The notes under the pieces were generated by a model that was not told where the DNA came from, made no database searches, and saw nothing but the letters and a program-made list of their open reading frames with translations. A program made the position numbers and the translations under genes. Source: VRUE01 sp963805475 (GTDB lineage: Bacteria; Actinomycetota; Thermoleophilia; Solirubrobacterales; 70-9). Taken from it: a stretch of 64,000 bases of DNA. Numbering within the stretch: the first letter of the stretch is position 1; each line of letters begins with the position of its first letter. The stretch is taken from contig CAWDUO010000005.1 in NCBI GenBank assembly GCA_963805475.1, positions 1 through 64,000 on the forward strand. Reading direction: 5' to 3'. Shown in pieces: positions 25,407-36,685 of this stretch.

Positions 25407-28400
25407 ATGCAGAGGATCGGAATAGCGACGGCAGGAATCTTCGGCAGGGCCACGGCGCTCGGAGTGGCCGCGTGCCTCGCGTTGCTCGTGCCGGCGGGCT
25501 CAGCTGCGGCGACGCCGCCGACGCTGTGGACGAGGTGCCCGAGCGGCTCGGCCGCCGCGCGTTGCAACATTCCCCGTGGCGTCGCCGCAGACCCCGCCAG
25601 CGGCCACGTCTACGTCGCCGATAGCGCGAATGACCGGATCGTCGAGCTGACGGCCTGGGGAGCCTTCCTCAAGGCCTGGGGCTGGGACGTCGTGGTAAGC
25701 GGCCCGGGCAACGACACGACCCCGCCCGAAAACCAACTTGAGAGCTGCATCCCCGCCCGTGGGGACGTCTGCAAGGCCGGGGTCAAAGGAGGCGGGCGCG
25801 GGCAGCTGATTCGCCCGCAAGGGGTGGCCCTGGACTCGGCGAGCGACCTCTACGTGGTGGAGGGCGAATTCGGCAAGCTGCGGGTGCAGAAGTTCGACCC
25901 GACCGCCGGGGCCGGCGAAGAAGAAGCGCAATTCCTGCTGATGTTCGGCGGCAAGGTCGACGAAACCAGCGACGGCAACCTTTGCCCGCGGCCGGGCTTT
26001 CCCGAAGACGTCTGCAAGGGGGCGGTAGGGGGAACCGGCAACGGCGAATTCGGCCCCAACGTCGTCATCGGCAGCTTCATCGCGATCTCTTCCGACGGCA
26101 AGGTCTGGGTGGGCGACCAGGAACGGATCCAGCGCTTCGACACCGCAGGCGAATACCAGTCGCAGATCGCCCTGGCGGGCGAGACCGTGAAGGCGCTCGC
26201 CGTCGATCCCACCGGCAACCTTTACGTCGCCACCTGCTCGGCGTGCACCGCCCTCGACCCCGCAGAGCCCGAAGTACGCAAGTACAGCCCGACCGGCGTC
26301 GAAGTTCCGCGCGCCTTCGAAGTCGCCGACCCCAAGGCGCTGGCCGTGGACGCTTCCGGCAATCTTTACGTCCTCGACGGCGACACCAAACCGACCTTGC
26401 GGGTGTTCGACCCCGAACGCGAAGAACTCGAAAGCTTCTCCGCTGGACTCGACGCCTCGACCGGGATCGCGACCAACACGGTCGACACCAAAGAAGGCGT
26501 TGGCATCTACCTCTCCAACAGCCACGAAGGCAGCTCCTTCGTGGAGGCCCTCGGCCCGCCGCCCTTCAACTGGCCCCGGCCCGAAGTCCCGCCCTCGATC
26601 GAATCCCAGTTCACGCTCGCCGCGACGACCGACAGCGCCACCGTAAAGGCCCAGATCGACCCGCGCTTCTGGGACGACACCACCTACTGGGTGCGGTACG
26701 GGACCGGCAAATGCTCCGAAGGCGGCTGCCCAGAGGAAATGCCCCTCCCGCCGGGCTCAAAGCTCACCGACCAGATCCTCGAAGAAGCGCTGCCGACCAA
26801 AGCCGTCTTCCTCAGCGGCCTCGTCCCCGACACCGACTACCACTACCGCTTCGTCGCCGAAAGCTCAGGCGGCGGCCCGGTCTACGGCGTCGAAGGCGTC
26901 GAAGGGAGCTTCCACACCTTTGCCCTGTCATCCGCGCCCGAAGAAGGCTGTCCCAACGACGCCTTGCGCACCGGCGCCTCCGCCCGACTGCCCGACTGCC
27001 GCGCCTACGAGCAGGTCAGCCCACCGCAGAAGGACGGCGACGTCGAATACAGCCAGACTCCCGTCGATATGGCAACCGCGGGCGGAGAGGAGCTCACCTT
27101 CGCGGCGTCAAACCCGGCCTTCGGCCCCGGCCACCTCTCGGCCCCCCTGTGGCTGCAATACATCGCCAAGCGCGGCGGGTTGGGCTGGTCGACGCGCTCG
27201 ATCGACCCGCCGCGGAGCTCGCTCCTCTTTCCCAGGGTCGACCTCGTCCTGGAAGCGGGTTTCCGCGCCTTCAGCCCCGACCTCTGCGTCTCCTTCTACC
27301 GCCAGGACAACGAATACCCCCTCGCCCCCGGCACGCCGCCGGGCTGGACCAACATCTACCGGCGCAGCGATACCGAATGCGGCGGCGCGCCGGACTTCGA
27401 AACGCTGATCCCCTCTGTCCCGACCAACCTGCTCGGGCCCAAGCAGGTCGCCAACTACTCCCCCAACCTGCTCGGCTTCTCCGCTAACGCACCCACCGCG
27501 GCGATCGTCGCGGCGGCGGCGCTGACCCCCGACGCCAACCCCGACCCGGTTCCCGAAGAAAGCGCCGAACATCCTTCCAGCTCTACGTCGCCGACGGCGC
27601 CGGCGGTCTGCGTCTGGGGAGCGTGCTGCCCTCGGGCGGCCCGGCGCTCGGGCAATCCTGGCTCGGTGAGGGAGGGGTCGGCAAGACCCGCCACACCCTC
27701 TCCGCCGACGGCTCGCTGATGTACTGGACCTCGGGAGCGGCGCTGGGCCCTGGCTCGCTCTACCTGCGAGTGAACCCGACCCAGCCCCAGAGCCCGCCCC
27801 ACACGGGCAAAGGCAACCTCACCAACCTCTCCCCGGTCATCAGCGGCCTGCTCGCGGCCAAGGGCAAGGGCAACCTCACGTCCGGCTCGACCGAAGTCAG
27901 CGGCCTGGAAACCACCCAGGGGGAGTTCGCCGCGGGAGCGCAGATGAAACCGCTGGGCGGGAAAATCGCCGCCGGGACGACGATCGTCTCCTGCTCGCCC
28001 GCCTGCGGATCCGAAGCGACCGCGCTGACCCTCTCCCAGCCGGCCGAAGGGAACGCCTCCGGCCAGATCCTCACCTCCGAAGGCCCCGAGCCCTTCGCCC
28101 CGGCCAGCAGATCGGCGGCAAAGGGATTCCCCCCGCGGCGAGGATCGCAACCGCCGAAGCGGCCAAGCTCACCCTCTCGGCCCCGGCCACCGAAACCAAA
28201 GCCAACGCCGAATTCAGCTCCGTCGGCTGCCCGGAACCGGAAAAGGCCTGCACGCTGCCGGTCTCGGGCCTGGTCTCCACCGAAAAAGCCGAATTCGACA
28301 CCGCGAACCCCGAAGGGGAGCGGGCGATCTTCACGACCCTGGAAACGGTTGGTGGTGGGAAAATCCAAGGCAAGCTCTACGAATTCGACGCCGAAGCCAC

Positions 28401-29572
28401 GATCGCCCACCAACCCGAACCGGCCCACCTGATCGCCGGAGGAGTGCTCGGATACATGGGGGCGAGCGAGGACGCCACCCGCGTCTACTTCGCCTCCGAA
28501 GCGAGATCTGCAGCGGGGAAGAGCGAAAACGCGACGGCGAGAGGCCGAAGCGGGCGAGCCCAACCTCTACCTCTACGAAGCGGGGGAGAGCTGCGCGGCG
28601 GGGCGCTTCGCCTTCATCGGCGACGCTCTCGGCGCTGCGACCGTGAAGACAGCGAAACCCCGGCGTGCTGGCGCCCGCTGAACGATCTAGCCGCTCAACC
28701 GCGCCTCCCGCGTCAGCCCCGACGGCCTGCACGCCGCCTTCACGTCGACCGCCGCCCTGACCGGCTATGACAACGCCGACGCCGTCTCGGGCGAACCCGA
28801 CACCGAGGTCTTCCTCTATGACGCCGGCGCCGGGGCGGCGAGGCGAGCTGGTCTGCGCCTCGTGCAACCCCAGCGGGGCGCGGCCGGCGGGGCGCGACGC
28901 CGAACTGCAGCGTCCAGACGCCGTCTGGGCCGCCGCCCAGTCCCCGGCTGGCACCACCCGCTCAGTACCCTCGCCGCGCGCGCTCTCCGCCGACGGCCGG
29001 CGCCTGTTCTTCGAGAGCACCGACGCGCTCGTCCCCGGCGACACCAACGGCGCCGCCGACGTCTATCAGTGGGAGGCGCCGGGCGAGGGCAGCTGCAAGA
29101 CCACCTCCCCCTCCTACAGCCCCCGCAACGGCGGCTGCGTGGACCTGATCTCCTCCGGGCAGAGCGCCCGCGACTCCGAGCTTCATCGACGCCTCCCCGA
29201 GCGGCGCGACGTCTTCTTCACCACCGCCTCGAGCCTCGTCGCCGCCGACCCCGGCCTGATCGACATCTACGACGCCCGCGTCGGCGGCGGCTTCCCGCCG
29301 GCCCCGCCAGCCGCGGCGCCGAGTGCGAAGGGGAAGCCTGCCAGACCCCGCCGCCCGCGCCCGCCGGCCCCGACCCCGGCCTCGGCGGCCTTCCCGGCGG
29401 CGGGCAACGTGCGCGGCCGCCCGGCCCAGCCGCACGCAAGCTGCCCGAAGGGCAGCGCAGGGTGCGCCGCAAGGGCAAGGCCGCGCTGCGTCAAGCCCCG
29501 CCAGCGCCCGAGAAGCGCCACAAACGCCACCGACAGGCGCCACCGCCACGCAAGAGGGGAGGGAGCCGATGA
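25407..29572 (+). pseudogene. Large secreted NHL/beta-propeller protein, cassette copy A, gene 1 (frameshifted)
   Basis: The first ~720 codons are open: a signal peptide (MQRIGIATAGIF through AGSAAA), then NHL-type propeller blades (GVAADPASGHVYVADSANDR, ALAVDASGNLYVLDG), then a fibronectin-like region (VPDTDYHYRFVAESSGG). Frame shifts near 27,570, 28,100, 28,500, 28,690 and several later points break the rest, which in pieces encodes a second, WD40/TolB-like propeller (LSADGRRLFFEST, DTNGAADVYQWE) and a basic tail (RRVRRKGKAALR). Full length would be about 1,390 aa. Function unknown; large extracellular or wall-associated. It ends in an ATGA overlap with gene 2. The shifts may be decay or sequence error. 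Confidence 0.75.
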
Positions 29573-32511
29573 GAGCCCGCGGCCGACCCTCGGCCTCGCC
29601 TGCGCGGCGCCTGCCCTCGCGCGCCCTGGCGCTCGCCGCCCCCGCCCCAGGCCGCAGTTCGGCCTGCGACGCCGGCCTCAGGCTTCGACGTCTCCTTCAC
29701 CGCGAACCGACGGCGGCGCCGCTGACCCAGGCCGGCTCCCACCCCTACGCGATGACGCACCAGCTTCGACGCTGAACCCCACGAAGCCGAACCTGGGCGA
29801 AGGAACCGCGTCCCCGACGAGCGACTAAAGGACCTGACCGTCGCCCAGATCCCCGGCCTGGCCGGCAACCCCACCGCGGTGCCGCCCTGCCCGACGCGCG
29901 GACTTCCTCGCCCGCGACCGCTCGGCCATGCCCGCCTGCTCAGCCCAGCTCGGCGCCGAGCGGCAGATCGCAAGTTCAGAAGGCCCGGCGGCGAAGAAGG
30001 CCTGCCGCACCCAAAGGCCCCGTCTACAACCTCGACCCGCCGCCCGGGCGTCGCCGGCGCAGATCGGCTTCTGCGTGCTCGGCGTGCCGGTGATCGTCGA
30101 CGTAGCCTCAGCCCGACCCCCCCCTACACGGCATCGCTCGACGCCTCGCGCAACATCTCCCAGGTGCTCGCCCTTCTACGGCTCGAAGCTGACCCTCTGG
30201 GGCGTCCCCGCCGACCCCCGCCACGACGCCGAACGCGGCCGGCGCGCCGCCGGCGGCCTGCCCGGCGAGAACCGAAGCCCTTCCTCACCATGCCGCGCGC
30301 CTGCGCGGGGCCCGCTCGCGACCGACTGGTCAGCCGACTCCTGGCAGGACCCCGGCGCCTGGCTCCGGCTCGGTCCTCACCCACGACGACCTCACCCCGC
30401 CGCCCCCCAGGGCTTCGTCGGCTGCGACGAGCTCGCCTTCGCCCCGACGATCGCCGCCCGGCCCGACCACGCGCGGCCGCCGAGCCCGCCTCGGGCCTGG
30501 ACTTCTCCCTCGACGTCGCCGACGAAGGCCTGAGCAACCCCGACGGGCGCGCCGCCTCCGACATCGAAAAGACCGTCGTCACCCTGCCGCGGGGGATGAC
30601 CGTCAACCCCTCCCAGGCCGAAGGCCTCGCGGTCTGCTCCGAAGCCCAGCTGGCGCGCGAGACGCGCCGACTCCGCGCCCGGCGAGGCTGCCCGCGAAGC
30701 CTCCAAGATCGGCACGGTCGAAGTCGAAACGCCGCTGCTCGAAGAGCAAGCTCCAGCGGCGCCGTCTACGTCGCCAGCCCCTACGAGAACCCGACCCGGC
30801 TCGCTGATCGCCCTCTACGTGGTGATCCGCGACCCCGAGCGCGGGATCTTCGTCAACCAGCCGATCGAAGGTCGAGCCCGACCCGGCGACCGGCCAGCTG
30901 GTCATCATCGCCGAAGACATCCCCCAGCTGCCCTTCTCTCACTTCCGCCTGCACTTCCGCGAAGGCGGCCGCAGCCCGCTGATCACCCCGCCGGGCTGCG
31001 GGAGCTTCCGACACCACGGCGCAGCTTCAACCCCTGCTCGGCCGCGACCCGACAACCCGGCCCTCCGAAGTGTCGACGCTCGACGCCTTCACGATCGTCG
31101 CGCGGCGCCGACGGCGGCGCCTGCCCGTCCGGCCCCGCCCCCTTCCACCCGGGCTTCGAAGCGGGCACGCTGAACAACCAGGCCGGCGCCTACTCCCCCT
31201 TCTACATGCGCCTCACCCGCCAAGACGGCGAACAGGACATGGGCCGCTTCTCCTTCGTCCTGCCGCCCGGAGTCGTCCCCAAGCTCGCCGGCATCCCCTA
31301 CTGCTCCGAGGCCGCGATCGCCCAGGCCGCCTCGCGCCAGGGCCCCCACGGCGGGCAGGAAGAGCTCGAACGACCCCTCCTGCCCGGCCGCCAGCCAGAT
31401 CGGCCGCACCGTCGCCGGCGCCGGCGTCGGCAACCAGCTCACCTACGTCCCGGCCGCCTCTACCTCGCCGGCCCCTACCACGGCGACCCGCTCAGCGCCG
31501 TCGCGATCACCCCCGCGGTGGCCGGGCCCTTCGACGCCGGCACCGTGGTCGTCCGCGAGGCCCTGCGCCTCAACCCGGTCACCCACGTCGGCGAAGTCGA
31601 CGGCTCCGCCTCGGACCCGATCCCCCACATCCTCAAGGGCATCCCGCTGAACCTGCGCGACCTGCGGGTCTACGCCGACCGCCCCGAATTCACCCTCAAC
31701 CCGACCAGCTGCGAACCCTTCGCAGGCCCACTCGACGATCTGGGGCGACGGCACCGCGCTGGAACCGCTCGCCGGCGAGCACCCCGGTCGACCTCTCCTC
31801 CCGCTTCCAGGCCGCCGGCTGCGCCTCCCTCGGCTTCAAGCCGAAGCTCGGCCTGAAGCTGAAGGGCGGCACGAAGCGCGGCGCGCTTCCCCGCCCTGCG
31901 CGCCGCTCTACACCCCGCGGACCGGCGACGCCAACCTCACGCGCCTCGCCCTCACCTTCCCCACTCGGAGTTCATCGAACAGGGCCACTTCCGCACGATC
32001 TGCACCCGCGTGCAGTTCGCCGCCGGCGGCGGCTACGGCGCCGAGTGCCCCAAGGGCTCGGTCTACGGCCACGTCAAGGCCTGGACCCCGCTGCTGGACG
32101 AACCGCTCAAGGGCCCCGTCTACCTGCGCTCCTCCAACCACAACCTGCCCGACGCCGTCTTCGCCCTGCACGGCCTCGTCGACATCGAGGTCGCGGTCCG
32201 CATCGACTCCGTCCACGGCGGCCTGCGGGCGATCGTCGACGACGCCCCCGACGCCCCGGTCGCCAGGGCGGTCGTGCGACATGCAGGGCGGCAAGAAGGG
32301 CCTGTTCGTCAACTCGCACCAACCTCTGCGCGGGCAAGCACCGCGCCCGGGTCAACGCCAACGGCCAGAACGGGCGGCGCGACGATGACCAAGCCGGTGG
32401 TGCGGGCGGTGAAGTGCAAGAAGGCACCGGGTGAAGCGGCACAAGCGCCACCACAGGCGCGGGGGCGGCGATGGGAAGCGGCGAGTGGATCGGGAGAGAG
32501 GATCGGGATAG
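29569..32511 (+). pseudogene. Secreted protein of unknown function, cassette copy A, gene 2 (frameshifted)
   Basis: It starts at ATG 29569, overlapping gene 1. Pieces in all three frames align with copy B: FDVSFTA near the mature start, GRAASDIEKTVVTLPRGMTV, NPSQAEGLAVCSEAQLARET, IPHILKGIPLNLRDLRVYAD, QGHFRTICTRVQFAAGGGYG, PVYLRSSNHNLPD, and a Lys/Arg-rich end. The repeated two-gene order implies that the two proteins work together outside the cell. The frame is broken roughly every 50-150 bp, far more often than in neighbouring genes. Confidence 0.65.
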
Positions 32512-32513
32512 CG

Positions 32514-35500
32514 ATGGCGGGAAGCTTCAGCAGGGCCTCGGCGCTCGTCGGGGCTGCGTGCTTTGCGCTCTGCCTCTTGCCGGCCGCGTCTGCCGCGGCG
32601 CCAGCGACGCTGTGGACGAAGTGCCCGAGCGGCTCGGCTGCGGGGCGGTGCAACATCCCGCGCGGGATCGCCGCCGATCCCACCAGTGGCCACCTCTACG
32701 TCGCAGACCAGTCAACGACCGGATCGACGAGTTGACCGCCTGGGGGGCGTTCGTCAAGGCTTGGGGCTGGGAGTCGTGGCCAGCGGGCCCGGTAACGACA
32801 CGACGCCGCCCGAAAACCAGTTCGAGGTCTGTATCCCCGCTAGTGGGATGCCTGCAAAGCGGGGCCAAGGTGGTGGACGCGGCCAGCTGGTGCGCCCGCA
32901 GGGAGTCGCAGTGGACCCCAGCGGCGACCTCTACGTGGTCGAGGGCGAATTCGGCAAGCTCCGGGTGCAGAAGTTCGACCCCACCGCGGGGGCCGGCGAA
33001 GAAGAAGTCGAATTCCTGCTGATGTTTGGCGGCAAGGGTCAAACGAAACCACGCGGCGGCAACCTCTGCCCGCCGCCGGGCTTTCCCGAAGACGTCTGCA
33101 AGGCGGCGGCGCGAGGGACCGGCAACGGCGAATTCGGCCCCAAATGGGCGATTGGCAGCTTCATCGCGATCTCCGCCGACGGCAAGGTCTGGGTCGGCGA
33201 CCAGGAACGGATCCAGCGCTTCGACACCGCCGGCGAATACCAGTCCCAGATCGCCCTGCCGGGCAAGACCGTGAAGGCGCTCGCCGTCGATGACTCCGGC
33301 AACCTCTACGTCGCCACCTGCTCGGCGTGCACCGCTCCAGATCCCGCCGAACCCGAAGTGCGCAAGTACAGCCCGACCGGAGTCGAAGATCCGACCGCCT
33401 TCGAAGTCGCCGACCCCCAGGCGCTGGCGGTGGATGCCTCCGGCAACCTCTACGTCGCAGACGGCGTCACCAAACCGACCGTGCGCGTGTTCGACCCCGC
33501 ACGCAACGAAATCGAAAGCTTCCTCGCCGGGCCTCGGCGCCTCGACCGGGATCGTCGTCAACACCGTCGACGAACACGGGGGCGTCGGCCTCTACCTCTC
33601 CAACTCGGTCTCCGGCAACTCCTTCGTCCGCGCCCTCGGCCCGCCGCCGCTTCAACTGGCCCCGGCCCGAAGTGCCGCCCTCGATCGAAGTCCCAGTTCA
33701 CGCTCGCGGCGACGACCGACAGCGCCACCGTCAAGGCCCAGATCGACCCGCGCTTCTGGGACGACACCACCTACTGGGTGCAGTACGGGACCGGCAAGTG
33801 CTCCGAAGGCGGCTGCCCCGAGGAAAAGCCCCTGCCGCCGGGCTCCAAGCTGACCGACCAGGTCCTCGAAGAAGCGCTGCCGACCAAAGGCGTCTTCCTC
33901 GCCGGCCTCTCCCCCGACACGACATACCACTACCGCTTCGTCGCCGAAAGCTCCGGCGGCGGCCCGGTCTACGGCGTCGAAGGCGCCGAAGCGGGCTTCC
34001 ACACCTTCGCCCTTCCCGCTCCCCAGACCCCTGGCTGCCCCAACGACGCCTTCCGCACCGGCGCCTCGGCCCACCTGCCCGACTGCCGCGCCTACGAGCA
34101 GGTCGCCCCGTCGCAGAAGGATGGCGACGTCGAATACAACCGATTCCGGTCGACATGGCGACCGCGGGCGGGGGAAGCTGACCTTTGCGGCGTCAAACCC
34201 GGCCTTCGGCCCCGGCCACAATCTGCCGCCCTGTAGTTGCAGTACATCGCCAAGCGCGGCGGAGGTGGCTGGTCGACGCGCTCGATCGACCCGCCGCGGG
34301 ACTCCAACTTCCTCATTGGGCTTGAATACGCCCTCGAAGCGAGCTTTCAGGTATTCACCCCCGACCTCTGTCAGTCCTTCTACCGCCAGGACAACGAATA
34401 CGCCCTCGCCCCGGGCACGCCACCGGGCTGGCCCAACCTCTACCGGCGCACCGACACCGAATGCGGCGGCGAGCCGGACTTCGAAACCCTGATCCCCGTG
34501 GCCCCGACCAACATCCTCGGGGTCGGCCAGATCCGCAAATACGCCCTCTACCTGATCGGCTTCTCCGCCGATGCGCAGACCACCGTTATCGCCGCGCCGG
34601 GGGCGCTCGCCCCCGATGCCAACCCCGACCCGATCCCCGAAGAAGAAGGAGCTCAGCACCACTACCAGCTCTACGTTACCGACGGCGCCGGCGGACTGCG
34701 CCTGGGCAGCGTTCTTCCCGACGGCGGCCCCGCCCTCGGCACACTCCTGGCTCGGCGTGGGATCTTTTCGGAGCTGGCGGCAAGGTTCGCCACGCCCTCT
34801 CCGCCGACGGCTCGCTGCTCTACTGGAGCTCGGGGCGGCGAGCAACTCGCGCCCCTCTACCTCCGCCTAAACCCGACCCGGCCCCAGAGCCCGCCCCACA
34901 CGGGCAAAGGCGACCTCACCAACCTCTCCCCGGTCATCAGCGGCCTGGTCGCGGCCAAGGGCAAGGGCGACCTCACCTCCGGCTCGACCGAAGTCAGCGG
35001 CCTGGAAACCACCCAGGGGGAGTTCGCCGCGGGCGCCGGATGAAACCGCTGAGCGGGAAAATCGCCGCCGGGACGACGATCGTCTCCTGCTCGCCCGCCT
35101 GCGGGTCCGAAGCGGCCGCGCTGACGCTCTCCCAGCCGGCCGAAGGAAACGCCTCCGGCCAGATCCTCACCTCCGAAGGCCCCGAGCCCTTCGCCGCGGG
35201 CCAACTGCTGTTCGGCAAAGGGATCCCTCAGGGGGCGAGGATCGCCACCGCAGAAGCGGGCGCTCTCACCCTCTCGGGCGCGGCCACCGAAACCAAAGCC
35301 AATGCCGAATTCAGCGCCGTCGGCTGCCCCGAACCCGAACAGGCCTGCACGCTGCCGGTCTCGGGCCTGGTCTCGGCCAGGGACGCCGAATTCGACACCG
35401 CCAGCCCCGACGGCGAGCGGGCGATCTTCACCGCCGACCTCGGCGACTCCGCAGTCAAACCCGGCCTCTACGAATTCGACGCCGCCGCGGCGATCGCCGG

Positions 35501-36685
35501 CGAGCCCGAAGCGGCCAAGCTGATCGCCTCGAACGTCCTCGGATACATGGGCGCGAGCGACGACGCCACCCGCGTCTACTTCGCCTCCAACGAAGACCTC
35601 ACCGCCGGCGAGGAAGAGCCGGCCAACCCCGAAGGCGACCTGCCGGTCGAAGGCAAGCCCAACCTCTACCTCTATGACGCGAACAAGCCCGAAGGGGAGC
35701 GCTTCGCCTTCCTCGGCGTCCTCTCGGCCCAGGACGTCGAGGGGAGCCAACGGCGTAGGTGGCACTGGCGATCCCGTCTCGCCCCTGCAGGCGGCCCCAC
35801 CCAGCAGACCGCCCGCGTCAGCCCCGACGGCCGCCACGCCGCCTTCATCGACGGCCGGCGCCGCTCGACGCGGCTACGACAACCTCGACGCGGCCTCGGG
35901 CGAAGCCGACGCCGAGGTCTACCTCTATGACGCCGCGAGCGGGGGCGGGAGGCAGCTCGTCTGCGCCTCGTGCAACCCGAGCGGGGCGCGGCCCGACGGG
36001 CGATCGAAGGCGACGCCAAGCTCGGGCCGGCATCTGGACCGCCGCCCAGATCCCCGCCTGGCCAGAACACCCTCTAGCCCTCGCGCGCCCTCTCCGCCGA
36101 CGGCCGGCGCCTGTTCTTCGACAGCTACGACCCCCTCGTCTCCGGCGACACCAACGGCGCCGCGGACGTCTACCAGTGGGAGGCGCCGGCCGGGCAGCCC
36201 GGCGGCTGCACGACCTCCTCCCCACTTACAGCCCCCCCAACGGCGGCTGCCTGCGACCTGATCTCCTCGGGCAAGAGCGCCCAGCGACTCCGAATTCATC
36301 GACGCCTCCGCCGAGCGGCTCAGACGTCTTCTTCACCACCGTATCGAGCCTGGTCGGCCCCAGACCCCGGCCTGGTCGACATCTACGACGCCCGCGTCGA
36401 CGGCGGCTTCCCCGAGCCGCCGACGGCAGCCGGCGCCGAATGCGAAGGCGAAGCCTGCCAGTCCCCGCCGGCCCCGCCCGAGCCGACCCCCGCCCCGGCC
36501 ATCGGCGGCCCCCTCGGGCAACGGCAGACCTGGCGGCCGCCAAGCCCCCGCCGCCGCCCCTGCCCGAAGGGCAAGCGCAAGGTGCGCCGCAAGGGCAAGG
36601 CCGCGCTGCGTCCCGCCGCCACGCCCGCAAGCACCACGAAGGCCCACAAGCGCCACCGCCGCAAGGCGGAGGGGGCAGCCGATGA
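32514..36685 (+). pseudogene. Large secreted NHL/beta-propeller protein, cassette copy B, gene 1 (frameshifted)
   Basis: Counterpart of copy A gene 1, about 7.1 kb downstream. It starts at ATG 32514 (MAGSFSRASALVGAACF signal peptide). Same NHL blades (YVVEGEFGKLRVQKFDPTAG; ALAVDASGNLYVADGVTKP), fibronectin-like part and second propeller. Shifts lie near 32,712, 32,770, 33,533, 33,650, 33,690 and later; a long intact frame spans about 35,040-35,750 (KIAAGTTIVSCSPACGSEAA onward). It differs from copy A at many silent and some amino-acid positions, so the duplication is not recent. ATGA overlap with gene 2. Confidence 0.75.
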